Shown here piece after piece: positions 12,001-21,627 of a stretch of 64,000 nt of DNA (its first letter is position 1; the number at the start of each line of letters is the position of its first letter). A program made the translations under genes and the position numbers. Location: contig NC_077238.1 of NCBI RefSeq assembly GCF_947179165.1, forward strand, positions 72,668,757 through 72,732,756. Reading direction: 5' to 3'. The notes below the pieces were generated by a model. That model was not told where the DNA came from and made no database searches. It saw only the letters and a program-made list of their open reading frames with translations. The stretch comes from Solanum dulcamara (Eukaryota; Streptophyta; Magnoliopsida; Solanales; Solanaceae).

Positions 12001-15000
12001 TGAGAAAGCCTTTCTAGTTCACTTTCTTTTCCTTTAATGTTGTTTCAGCTTATTGAGCATGAACTTTCTCCTGATATGCCCTGTATCGATGTAAATACCT
12101 GCTCATCTCTTCTCTTTATTATTTTTTTAGATTACACAACTGGAGTTTCATTGAAAATGCATTAAGAGGATACTGAAAATTACAGCAGAGAGCAAAAGGG
12201 AGTCATCTCCCTGTACAGTGCCCTCCTATATGTGGCCTAAGGAGTTAACAAAGCAAACAAAATTGATAAAAATTATAAACAGCATGGCCTACACCAACAA
12301 AAAAAGGTTTACAAGGCATCTAGCTTTTACGATATTGTGGGAGTTTGTACTCCATCAAAGCATTTGCGATTTCTTAGCGTCCATAAGCACCAAAAAGTGC
12401 AAGCTGGTACCATCTGCCATATCTTCCGGATGGACTTGCCAACTTTCCACTGCCCCCAATTTCTGTCGATTTTGTTCGTTTGTTTTGAAAGCGCATTACC
12501 CATTGTACCCCAAAAAGGCAGAAGAACATACTCCATATCTCGCTTGCTATCCGACAGTGATATAGGGAGGCGACATGCATCTTCAGAGTTCTATAGGCAC
12601 ATATAGCACCTACTGCTGAGTGAGAGGCTCCTTCTTATCAAATTTTCATGTGTTAAACAAGCACCAGATAACACTATCCAGCTGAAGCAAGCGCTTTTGG
12701 TAGGAATTTTGACATTCCACACTAGATTCCATGGACAATCTTCTAATTTCTGCTGCTGCTGAACATATTAAAGTAGCATGATTTCACTGTAAACATACCA
12801 TTTTTTACTACAGCTCCACCAACTTGTCCATCATGAGGGGATTGACTGTTACTACTTCTAGCCTTGACAGAAGATTTAATACTTCCTCCAGTTCCCAGTC
12901 TTGAACGTTTCTTCTAATAATTAAGTTCCATTTGCCTTCTATTCAACAATGACTTACAGCAGCATGTAGAGATGAGGTCGAAAGGTATAAGCTACTGGAA
13001 TTCCTCTTTTAGAGTGTTATATCCAAGTCATTTATCTTTCCAGAACTTGATGTATTTACCATTTTCTATCTTGAAATGAGTGTTTTGGCTAAATTTATCC
13101 AACAACTTACTGATGTATTTCCATGGACCCTCTCTTTTGCTAGGATTGACTACTTGTCAGCCTTTTTTTTAGGGTTATATTAGTTTTGTTTTCTCCGTCT
13201 CTGTTTTATTGATCCAAATAAAATTAATCAGGCAATTTTTAGTTCAACCATCTGCTGTTAGTGACTATAACTACCAGAATATGTGTCGAAAAAAATCAGA
13301 ACATATAGCTTTTGCTTAAAAGTCTGTTCCAGAAGCCACTTCCATTTAGAGCCTTAGTTGTGAAATCCTGACTTAGGTCCTGCAGTGCAATTTTGTCTTA
13401 TGCTAAGTGCAGCGTTTTCCTTATATAGTTTTTGTGTAGCAGCGTCTTCCTTATAATATAGTTTTTGTGTAGCTATTATGTAGGTATGAGCGTAAGTCAG
13501 TTCTCAGATTCTTGGAGACTTCCGAAAGCTATAGGGTGGAGCGCTGTTTGCATTTATGCCAGGAGTATGGAGTTATAGATGCAGCTGCTTTCTTGTTAGA
13601 AAGGGTTGGTGACATCGGAAGCGCCCTTTTGCTTGTTATATCTTCACTCAATGATAAATTCATCCTGCTTGATACTGCTGTTGGAAATGAACATTGTGAT
13701 ACGGCTCCGGAGCATTTCAAAGCTATTTTAAGCAAGAAAGAGGTTTTTTCCCTCTAATACTCCTCTTCTATGATATGATTTTGTCTTGATAGGTCCAGTC
13801 CTTCAACATCTTATTTTGTTGCAGGTCACTGACATAATAGAGATTTTACGCACTTGTATTGGCCTGTGCCAGAGGAACAGCCCCCGATTGGACCCCGATG
13901 AAGCAGAGAGTCTGTGGTTTCAATTGCTTGATTCGTGAGCCAATGTCCTTTATTTTCTTATTCTTACTTACCTTTACTATTCGTGTTCGCACAGTTTCAC
14001 AATAGCAAGACTTCAAATTATAGTGGCAACTGCTTCCCTTCAGGCCACTTGAAATCTTAGTTCCATATTTCACTTACATGTTTGTAACCCTGTTGGTATT
14101 GGGTTATACACCTCCTGAACAATGATCTCTAACTTCATGTGAACATATCGACATGTTAGTAGACTGGGGTACATAATCATTAAGGAGCTGCAATGAAATT
14201 TTCTGTGCTTTCCTCTGGAGATTGCAGCACGATTACTTGAGATAGCAGCCAACAGATTTTTCTGAATAAAATTAGAAAATTTTAATTAATTACATCATGA
14301 ATACTAATAATTATAGGTTTCAATAATCATTCTGGTCTTAGTTTACTTAAACAAGTGTTGCATCTCAGTAGGTTTATGAGTTCACAAGATCCTTAATTAG
14401 GCATCTCCCTGTTTAGCCATATCACTGAAATTGAAAATGGAACAAGTTCTTTAACTTATCTAACTACTTAATGTTATGCATATAGTAGAAATTCAATCCA
14501 ATAAAATAAATTGTAGATCTGGAGCTTACATTTTTCAAAGTTCCACATTTTCCCAATTAAGTAACTTTCCATCTACAAGTATTATTTCTCATCAAAATAA
14601 GTATGCTCCATATATGTTTGTTTGATCTGAAATCTTCTAAAAATATGAAACTTATAACTGGTTAACTCCATTATCTCAAGCAAACATGACAGTAAAAAAT
14701 ATATCAATCCATGTTTTGTTAGTAAAACAACTACAGCTACAAGGATTCCAAATTATATTGAAATTTAGAAATTCAAACCCAGTGAAAAATATACATCAAA
14801 ATAACCAGTCAGAAACTCATTTTTATTTGCATATGAATGACATTAAATATCAAGCAAGTGTTAGAACTTATGTATTTTTGTGCATAAATTATCTGTAATA
14901 ACATCTAATTTAAAATTGTGGTAGTTGGAAGCCGTGTTTATTTGTTCCTCAGAAGTAGCTTTTTTTGACAGGTAAAAAGAGTTTTTTCTTTTTTTCAGGC

Positions 15001-18000
15001 ACAAATAAAACATGATTTTGTACTATTTTCTATCCATAATATTCTTTTCTATGTACTCGATAGATTTCAAATCACTGAGGATTGAAATGGATCCTTCTAC
15101 TTCTTGGGAGGAGTTGGCACCCAATGTGATTCAGGTTCCTCTTATGCGGCTACTCAGACCATTCACCTATTTTGTTGGATGGTAGTAAAGGAAGACAGAT
15201 GAGATTTCCTTTTAGATTCGAGAATATGTGGTTAAGTGTGGAGGATTTTGGGGATAGAGTGGTTAACTGGTGGAGTAGTTATGTGGTGGAGGGAAGGCCA
15301 TCTTTTAGGCTAGCCAGGAAGTTGAAACTGCTTAAAGTCTACATAAAGGTGTGAAATAACGAGTTTATTTGGGAGGGTAGAGGTGAAGATGAGGGAAATT
15401 ATGAATGAAGGGATTTGGAGAGGGTAGAAGTGGGGAGGGAGTTAGAAGAGAGGGAGGAGAGGAAAAAAGGATTTGAAAGGGAGGTAACTGACTTGGCTTG
15501 GCCCAAGAGGTTAGTTGGAAGCAAAAATCGAGGGCGTTATGGTTAAAGGAGGAGGAACACAAAATTCTTCGACAGGGTAGTAGTCGCAAATAGGAGGAGG
15601 AACTTTATATTCAGTGGAGGTCGATGGGGTGAGCCATGTAGGGAAAGAGGAAGTAGAAGGGATAGTAGTAGATTTTTATAAAAAAATATCTAAAGAGGAA
15701 GCAGAATGGAGGCCTGCATTTGGTGTTTAGGAGAGGACAATTGAGGAGGAGATGAAAAAAGCTGTGGAGTGTTGTGCGGGTGACAAAGCTCCATGCCCAG
15801 ATGGTTTTTCTTTGGCTTTTTTTCAACAATAATACTCAAAACTAATGTGATTGATACTTTGTTGAGTTCCAAGATTGAGGTGAACTCAGAAGAAGTATGA
15901 ATGTCTCGTTCATTGTCATCATCCCTAAACGGGATGGAGCAACGAGCATGAAGGATTATAGACCTATTAGTCTAATGGGAAGCATATACATGATTATATC
16001 TAAGATGCTTTACATTAGACTATGAGACCTTTTCTACTTCACAGAATGCTTTTGTGGAGGGCAAACAAATTTTGGATGCTACTTTGGTGGCAAACGAAGT
16101 GGTGGATCCAAGGAGAAAGCAAGGAGTGTTTGGTGTGTTATGCAAACTTGACCTTGAAAAGGCAAATGAATCATGTGAATTGGAAATTCCTAGATTCCAT
16201 CATGCTTCAAATGAGATTTGGGGAGAGGTGGAGGAAGTGGATCTACTTTTGCATCTATTGGGTGAGATTTTCTTTGTTGGTGAATGGTAACCCGTGCGGT
16301 TTTTTTGGGAGCTCTAGGGGTTTGAGAATTGAGACAAGGAGATCCTCTATCACGATGTTTATTCTTGTTATAGAAGCTATGAGCAGGATGATAGATAAAG
16401 CTATTTGGGGGGTTTGAAAAGTTTTGATGCTGCTATTGGGAGTGTAAGGACAACTTCAATGTCACACTTGTTGTTCACAGATGATACCTTGGTTTTTTCG
16501 TGATGCAGTTGATACCCAACTTGACTATTTAGGCCAAGTTCTTATTTGGTTTTAGGCAGTGTCAGACCTTAAAATTAATTTGATAGGAAGTGTGAGATCT
16601 TGTTGGAGAGGTGCATAACATGGTGTAAAGAAATGGATCTTGAACCTAACTCAACTCCAAAATCGAGTTCATGAGGGGAGGATTGTCCAGGTCCATATAA
16701 GGAGACCAATTAACTTCATCCCACCTGATGTGAGACTCAACACCCCCCTCACGCCCAAGACTAGACATCTGGAGCATGGACAATATAATGATAGGGAAAC
16801 AACATTGGGTAAACAATAAATTGGGATGATCTTGTCTCTGATACTATGCTAAATGGATCTTAGGCCTAACTCAACCTCAGACGCTATCTCAAGGGGGAGA
16901 ATTGTCTTAGCCATATAAGAGTTCAAGTCAGTTCATCCTCCTCCCATGTGGGAGCGTTCTTTCCCCCTCTTTCCCCCTACACGGCCAAACATAGTCTGGT
17001 ACTGGAGCATGATCAATCTGTCTAGGGGCCTAACATCGAAGGCCCGACTTTGATACCATGTTAAATTTACTTTGGGCCAGACTCACAATCCAAAAACTAG
17101 CCCATGAGGGGAGGATTGCTCAAGTCCATATAATGAGACCAATTAATTTCATCTTACCCGATATGAGACTCAACATTTGGATTGCTTGCTAGAGTCCAGA
17201 ATTGTAGGGTTGGGGCTCTTTCGACTAAATATCTTAGAGTACTGGTAGGTGCTTCAAACAAGGATCATACAGTGTGGAATCTGGTTCTTTAGAGGGTCAA
17301 GAAAAGACTAGCAGGGTGGCCCTCGAGAAGAGACTAGTAGGGTGGCAGAAAAGATATTTGTCCTTAGGGGGAAAAGAAAAGCTTATTAAGAGCACATTAT
17401 CGAGCATTCCAACTTACGACATGTTTCTGTTTCACGCTCCAGCTTTGGTCATTGAAAAGTTAGAAAAGATTCAAAGAAATTTTCTTTGGCATGCTACTAG
17501 GAAATTGGTGCTATGGTAGATTGTCATATTTCCTAAAAAATGGGGAGCACTTAAAATTAAAGATTTATAAGTTTTTAATAAAGCTTTATTGGGAAAGTGG
17601 TTGTGGAGGTTCGGGGTGGAGGTACAAGCTTTGTGGAGGGGGGTAATAGTTTATAAATATGGAATTATGGAAGGGGTTGGAAAACTAGAGATATCGTTTT
17701 GCCTTTCAGTTATGGTTTGTGGAGGAATATCATGAAGGGATGGGATAATTTTGTGGAAAATATCTCAGTCAAGGTCAGAGATGGCAGAGTGTTTAATTTT
17801 GGGGACATAGCTAGTGTGGGAACATATAATTGAAAGGTGGATTTCATAGTTTGTATAGACTTTCTTGCCAAAGAGGCTCGACAATTCAACAAATTAGGGG
17901 ACACAAAGTAGAGAGACATTTTGAGACTTGAGATTTAAAAGAGATTTTCAAGATTGAAAAATGGGTGAGTTTCAAAGATTGTTAGCCCTACTTCATAGTT

Positions 18001-20938
18001 CGTAGGGAAGTCAATCCAATGGATAATCTTTGGTGGTGGGCTCAGGGAAATAATGCTGTGTTCTCTGTGAAGTCCTTTCACGAGAAACTTTTGGTTAAGG
18101 AGGAGTTTTGAGTTCCCATGCAATTCAATATGGGTTCCAAGGGTGCCGAGGATGGTGTGTTTTTTCCACTTGGCTAGTCACTAGAGGGGTGTTCTTGATA
18201 TTGGAAAATCTTAGGAAATGGAAGGTTGTCTGCATCAGTTGGTGTTACATGTGTAAGGAGTGGGCCGAGGACGTGGATCATCTTCTTCAATGCGGGCTAA
18301 CCATGAGATTATGGTGGATATGCTTAGCTGGTTTGACACTCATTAGGCAATGCCAAAAAATGTGAGAGAGTTGGTGTTCAGTTGGAAGAGTTGGAGAAGC
18401 AGGAGAAGACGAAGAGTTTGGAGCATGGTTCTTCTTGCGTTAATGTGGGTAGTTTGGAGAGAAATATGAGAGACTTTAAAGGAGTAGAGATGAGCTTCTC
18501 TCCGTTGAGTAGTAGTCTCTGATTCCTTATTTTCTTTTGGTGTAAACAGAAAGTTCTCTGTTGTATAGATGATTGGGTGGAGTTTGTAGAAAATCATGTT
18601 TTGTAGATTCTTTACTTTTTAGTATATCCCTTGCATACGGCCAGTTTGGCCATGTTTATGGATGAAAATATATTTACTTGATTTAAAATATCTGCATCAC
18701 CTATTGATTCCCTTTTTTTATTCCTTGTACAGTTTTTGTGAGCCTTTGATGGATTCACATGATCATATAATAAGAAATAAAGAAGAATGCGTGCAAGAAG
18801 GCGAGCGGGCTTGCAAAATTCAGTGGAAGGTATCAAAATCTCATAGAAATGCTCACATCCTCAGGAAATTGCTCTCTGTGTTTATCAAAGAGATTGTTGA
18901 AGGAATGATTGGATATGTAAGCCTCCCGAGGATCATATTAAAGCTTCTTTCAGATAACGAGACACAGGAATTTGGTGATTTCAAACCTACTATACTGGGG
19001 ATGCTTGGAACATATGATTTTGAGAGGCGGATTTTGGTAGGTTTCCTTTTGTCTCTTCTTCATCTCTCCTTTTTTTTTTTGAGTATGGCATGCCAATTGT
19101 ACATCATCCATTCACTGTATGTAAAAATTGTAAATTGCTTGTGAACATTTACTTAAATAGGGTTTTTCTTGTTGTTTGGTGTCTGAATGTCATCCGTTGG
19201 CCTACACCTTTTTGTTTATTGGTTGTAGAAAGAATTCCCATATCTGGCTACTCAATATGTTAAGCCCTTTCTATCTGTGGATTTTTCACTAGGAAACCTT
19301 TGATTAATTGATGAAACTATGAAAAAGGGAAAAATAATAAATATCCTCTTGTGCATGAGTTGAAGTCCTTTTCCTTCTTTTTTATTCTTGCATCTATGAC
19401 ATCCTTTGGAAGTAACTCTTTCTGTTGCTTGAATCTCAATTTCAAAATACCTGAACTTTTATGTGAGCAACCTCAACGTGGAAGTTGATTTTGAAACAAT
19501 GTAGTGTAAGGGACTGACCCTTCACTACTTGATTTATTTTGTTCGAGTAGCTGGATATGCAGCACACTCATCATTCTTGATTTCTAACCAGTACAACTAA
19601 TTAGAAAAAGAAAAAGAAAAAGAAATTGGTAATTTTGGTTGGAATTAGTGCAATGAACTGGTAAAAGTTGCTGTCATGTGACCAGGAGGTCACGGGTTCA
19701 AGCCTTGGAAACAGCCTCTGGCAGAAATGCAAGGCAAGGCTGCGTACAATAGACCCTTGTGGTCAGGCCCTTCCCCGGACCCCGCGCATAGCGGGAGCTT
19801 TAGTGCACCGGGCTGCCCTTTTAACTTCATATCAGCAAAAGTAATATCACTGCGCTAAACTTTTTACTTGCCATTTTATCCTGTAAGGGCCTTCTAGGTT
19901 TCCAGAGTTTTTCTTCTTTTTTTTGTTTGGTGTGGGTGGGTGTTGACAAGTTCTAGCTCTTCAAGGCTAGACTCCTTTCTTATAAAGGATTCAGATCTGG
20001 ACTCTTAAAGTAACTTTACCAATCTCTGACAAGTATTCTCATAGATACTCTTATTTCACACACTGTTACAGGATACCGCTAAATCATTGATTGAAGATGA
20101 TACGTATTCCTCCTTGAGCTTACTGAAGAGAGGAGCTTCTCATGGATTTGCACCTCGGAATCTCCTATGTTGCATTTGTAACTGTCCCCTCACAAAAGAT
20201 TTCTCAGCTTCTAGCATTCAAATTTTTAGTTGTGGTCATGCTACACATCTGCAATGCGAACCTCAGGAAAGTGAAGCATCATTCAGGGGTAACTCAATAG
20301 GATGTCCTATTTGTATGCCAAGAAAGAATTCGGAGAAGTTGAGAAGTAAATCTATGCTTGTGGAGAATGGATTGGTGAAGTCTATATCAAAATCCCATCA
20401 AACAAATGGGATGACTGGTCTATATCCGCACGAGAATGATGGTTTCGACAACTCCTATGGACTTCAGTCCGTTTCAAGGGTATGCAAATTCACTTTTCAT
20501 AATTGTATGCTTGATATTCCCATGTCCTCACCCCTTCACCCCAAAAATCTAGGCTCTTGCTGATCACATGTGAAATTATACAGTTTGACCTCCTCCTTAA
20601 TCTTCAAAAAAGCCACCAGTCAATGCAAATAGAGAATATCCCTCTGTTGAGGCTTGCACCACCTGCTGTGTACCATGAAAAGGTTAAGAAAAGAAATGTT
20701 CCCTCAGCTGGAGAAAGCAGCAATGATCTGGCAAAACCGGAGAAACCAAGCAGGAGCAAGCATCTCAGAGATGTAAAACTGAAGGGAACATCTTTAAGGT
20801 TCCCCCTAAAAACAAATATATTTGGTGAGATTGCTGTTCTGTTCTACACATTCTTGATTCTTAGAAATGTACCTCATATTTCTAAGCCTTTCTTAAATGC
20901 CGTCTTTTGTAGGTAAAGAGAAGAACATTAAGCTGTGA
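1..20938 (+). CDS. VPS8: Vacuolar protein sorting 8 (VPS8), CORVET subunit; 5'-partial, 19 exons
   Basis: Encodes the CORVET-specific subunit VPS8, which tethers Rab5-positive endosomes before SNARE-mediated fusion (family knowledge). Exons: 1-111, 419-730, 842-1000, 1135-1225, 1319-1479, 1606-2239, 3052-3116, 3273-3374, 3602-3744, 3954-4009, 5171-5832, 5933-6123, 6280-6580, 13473-13742, 13825-13934, 18733-19036, 20072-20479, 20584-20824, 20913-20938. All introns are GT-AG. The exons total 4347 nt, one frame of 1448 codons plus TGA. Residues ~1-290 are the rest of an N-terminal WD40-type propeller ([12 protein letters not shown] at ~67-78). Residues ~425-600 are the conserved VPS8 core ([18 protein letters not shown] across exons 7-8), followed by an alpha-solenoid. 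A C-terminal RING-H2 lies at ~1257-1305. Plant VPS8 is about 1900 residues, so roughly 450 are missing before the window. Base 1 lies in an exon or exactly at an acceptor. The exon 4 donor and exon 5 acceptor were chosen to keep frame. No premature stop or frameshift is seen, so the gene looks functional. Confidence 0.95.
2685..2886 (+). repeat. SINE, SolS/TS type (tRNA-derived), in VPS8 intron 6
   Basis: A tRNA-like head has degenerate A-box and B-box segments (B box near AGTTCAAATTC at ~2728). The body matches the known Solanaceae TS/SolS SINE layout: TTCTTCTCATCT, a GTTACCGGTTCCTGTG-like segment, AGCAGGTACCC, GATACC and a GTTATCAAAAAAA tail. It lies in the same orientation as the gene and is a diverged copy. 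Boundaries are approximate; no clear target-site duplication was found. Confidence 0.75.
4614..4640. repeat. (CA)n microsatellite in VPS8 intron 10
   Basis: Short run of CA dinucleotides with one interruption. Intron 10 (4010-5170) otherwise shows only A/T-rich low-complexity sequence. Confidence 0.7.
6812..8262 (-). mobile_element. RTE-clade LINE, 5'-truncated, in VPS8 intron 13
   Basis: Read on the minus strand, 8262 to 6880 encodes a decayed reverse transcriptase. Visible blocks are [48 protein letters not shown] and the catalytic LFADDIVLI, then a thumb/C-terminal block ([25 protein letters not shown]). The 3' end at 6812-6830 is a (TTG)n-like tail on the minus strand, typical of RTE elements. 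The endonuclease is missing, so this is 5' truncated. The frame is broken between about 7500 and 7400. Orientation is opposite to VPS8. Confidence 0.82.
7955..8188 (-). repeat. 117-bp in-frame tandem duplication inside the RTE reverse transcriptase
   Basis: Units 7955-8071 and 8072-8188 are each exactly 117 bp (39 codons) and differ at about five positions. They repeat the block from SISENQFGF through RKRDLHMV, so the duplication keeps the frame. Confidence 0.9.
8264..8535. repeat. Degenerate minisatellite, six units of 42-49 bp
   Basis: Units start near 8264, 8313, 8359, 8402, 8450 and 8494. The consensus carries TACTTTCTCATATYTGATTT, then GCGTAG and a CACCGTGCATCTTTTC-like end. The array abuts the 5' truncation point of the RTE LINE. 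Its origin is unknown. Confidence 0.75.
8846..9339 (+). pseudogene. Ty1-copia RT to RNase H fragment (decayed)
   Basis: Plus-strand frames read [35 protein letters not shown] and [16 protein letters not shown], matching copia reverse transcriptase N-terminal blocks with small frameshifts. The chain then jumps to the RNase H end ([14 protein letters not shown] ... [10 protein letters not shown]), so the catalytic YVDD part is deleted. It ends at the polypurine tract GAGGGGGAG (9331-9339), directly before an LTR. Confidence 0.8.
9340..9532 (+). mobile_element. 3' LTR of the copia remnant (~193 bp)
   Basis: Starts TGTTAGAATAGG immediately after the polypurine tract and ends TTTCTCACA, giving TG...CA termini. 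It contains a TATAAAT-like box near 9462. No matching 5' LTR is present nearby. Confidence 0.75.
9545..10250 (-). pseudogene. L1-type LINE fragment: linker and start of RT
   Basis: Minus-strand frame 10074-9823 reads [20 protein letters not shown], then FHKLANAH and DGVLVDDE, the conserved region between endonuclease and RT in plant L1 LINEs. Further on, near 9680-9650, PGPDGF marks the start of the RT domain. Stops and small indels are present throughout. Confidence 0.78.
10263..10398 (+). repeat. TTG-tailed SINE (Solanaceae type)
   Basis: Reads GGTCTTTCGGAAACAGTCTC, AGGTCTGCGTATGCTCTACC and AGACCCCACTT, and ends in TTTGTTGTTGTTG. This is the 3' body of a common Solanaceae SINE family with a TTG tail. 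The tRNA head is not clear. Confidence 0.7.
10400..10830 (-). pseudogene. L1 LINE 3' fragment with zf-RVT domain
   Basis: Minus-strand frames show [16 protein letters not shown], then [17 protein letters not shown] and [12 protein letters not shown], the zinc-binding region following RT in plant L1 elements. It lies upstream, in element sense, of the RT-start fragment at 9545-10250. That is the reverse of L1 domain order, so these are separate insertions or rearranged pieces. Confidence 0.75.
10859..10955 (-). repeat. TTG-tailed SINE, inverted, internally deleted
   Basis: Starts CCAACAACAAG (complement of the TTG tail), then ATCCCACAAGTGGGGTCT and ends AGACCCTCGG. It is the same family as 10263-10398 on the other strand, with the central part shortened. 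Confidence 0.6.
11160..11335 (-). repeat. RTE LINE 3'-end fragment (second copy)
   Basis: Closely parallels 6880-7020: TATTAACCTTCTACCC, TCCTATCTAAGGCCATGTCC, CTAATCACTTCCCCCCAATA and TTCGGCCTACC. Same orientation (minus) as the main RTE copy. Stretch 11336-11760 after it has only short chance frames and nothing I recognise. Confidence 0.7.
11765..11880 (-). repeat. TTG-tailed SINE, inverted
   Basis: CACAACAACAACATACC (tail complement) is followed by TGGGGTCTGGGGAGGGTAG, GCAGACCTTACC and GACTGTTTCCGAAAG. Third copy of this family within 1.6 kb. Confidence 0.7.
12300..13135 (-). pseudogene. L1 LINE 3' half (C-terminal region and zf-RVT)
   Basis: From 13135 downwards the minus strand encodes [53 protein letters not shown], then [18 protein letters not shown] and [13 protein letters not shown]. 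These are the conserved blocks after RT in plant L1 LINEs, in correct order. Several frameshifts and stops are present. Confidence 0.78.
13935..15150 (+). other. First part of VPS8 intron 15, no recognised feature
   Basis: A/T-rich non-coding sequence between exon 15 and the L1 insertion. I see no protein similarity, repeat structure or RNA gene here. Confidence 0.6.
15160..18640 (+). mobile_element. L1-type LINE, degenerate, in VPS8 intron 15
   Basis: Plus-strand blocks in L1 order: [20 protein letters not shown] and [16 protein letters not shown] (linker); [15 protein letters not shown] (RT start); [62 protein letters not shown] (catalytic motif, usual A of FADD replaced by T); then [40 protein letters not shown] and a zf-RVT-like end near 18230-18320. 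The 5' endonuclease is absent. A repeat array interrupts it at 16622-17175. Many stops: not functional. Same orientation as VPS8. Confidence 0.82.
16622..17175 (+). repeat. Tandem array of three ~200-230-bp units inside the L1
   Basis: Three diverged units start near 16630, 16852 and 17062. Each contains a TAAATGGATCTTRRGCCTAA-type start, a GGGGAGGATTG-like segment, CCATATAA and GAGACTCAACA or an equivalent, with ATACCATGTTAAAT-type junctions between units. The L1 RT reading continues on both sides, so the array is an insertion. Confidence 0.65.
19037..19650 (+). other. VPS8 intron 16, no recognised feature before the SINE
   Basis: T-rich intron sequence with a (GAAAAA)n-like run near 19600-19624. 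No coding signal. Confidence 0.55.
19655..19822 (+). repeat. Au-type SINE in VPS8 intron 16
   Basis: Contains GTGACCAGGAGGTCACGGGT followed by TCAAGCC (A/B-box region), then AACAGCCTCTGGCAGAAATG, GGCTGCGTACAATAGACCC, CCCCGGACCCCGCGCATAGC, GGGAGCTTTAGTGCACCGGG and CTGCCCTTTT. This matches the Au SINE family known from many flowering plants. Well preserved; same orientation as the gene. Confidence 0.85.
20072..20479 (+). other. VPS8: VPS8 exon 17: RING-H2 zinc-binding domain
   Basis: This 408-nt exon holds the C-terminal RING. The zinc-ligand pattern is complete: C-x2-C (CCIC), then C-x-H (CGH), H-x2-C (HLQC) and C-x2-C (CPIC), about residues 1257-1305 of the reconstructed partial protein. In CORVET/HOPS subunits the C-terminal RING is mainly an assembly surface; ubiquitin-ligase activity cannot be inferred from the ligands alone. 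The exon continues into a Ser/Lys-rich linker with no recognised fold. Confidence 0.9.
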
Positions 20939-21170
20939 CAGCGATACTTTCTAGCTTGAAGCTGCTAATCCAATCATTATTTTCCTGGTATATCTTTGCT
21001 ACCTTGTATATTATGGCAGAAACTGAATTCGCGAGAGGGACAAAGTATGGCTACTGAGCCTGAGGTTTAGAGATTTAGGATGTTTCTGCTCTGTACATTT
21101 GATATCTTCCCCATTTTATTTATGAGATAGGGGTACAAATGAATTGAAACTGAATCACCAGTTCTTATTC
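20939..21170 (+). other. Probable VPS8 3' UTR and downstream flank
   Basis: Sequence after the TGA is non-coding and T-rich. No canonical AATAAA is seen; AATGAA-like variants around 21138-21175 could serve, since plant poly(A) signals are loose. The end point is a guess. Confidence 0.4.
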
Positions 21171-21627
21171 AATGAGCCTTTAAGGTTAACTCGAAGTTAA
21201 TTATAAAAAAATATCTTATGTTAAAATTAATGATTAATGAAAGACATATAGGTGCCCCGTGTCCCTGTATTAGTATGAAATATTTTCTTTTCAATTAAAA
21301 AAAGTAAAAGAAAGCAATGCTCTGATGTAGTGCTTAGATGAGTAATGAGTTAACAGAAAATTTAAAGCTTGTATTTTTTCTCCGTAAAGTAAAATATATT
21401 TGAGGATACTGGATATTGCTATTTGATTTTCTTAATTATGTCATAATTAAGTGAAAAGAAAAAAGTGAAACCGTATTTCCAAAATTCACAAGATACAAGC
21501 AGTAATACTTTCCCCAACCCGCAACGGGCCCCGTGTGAATTTTTTTTTAAAATATTTCGACCCGCCCCGCTTATCCCTATGAGAACGTGATCTATGGTTA
21601 AATGATACAATGCACGTATTATATTGA
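21171..21627. other. Intergenic, no recognised feature
   Basis: A/T-rich. A short GC-rich island with CCCGCAACGGGCCCCGTG near 21518 stands out, but nothing is assignable. Confidence 0.5.

Noticed and set aside
12049..12090. Possible VPS8 exon after TTTCAG ([11 protein letters not shown]) followed by GTAAAT
   Set aside because: Exon 13 joins directly to 13473 ([10 protein letters not shown]) in phase and matches the conserved VPS8 order, leaving no room for this piece. It would be at most a cryptic exon.
19655..19822. tRNA gene from the GTTCAAGCC box
   Set aside because: The downstream body matches the Au-type SINE; no acceptor stem.
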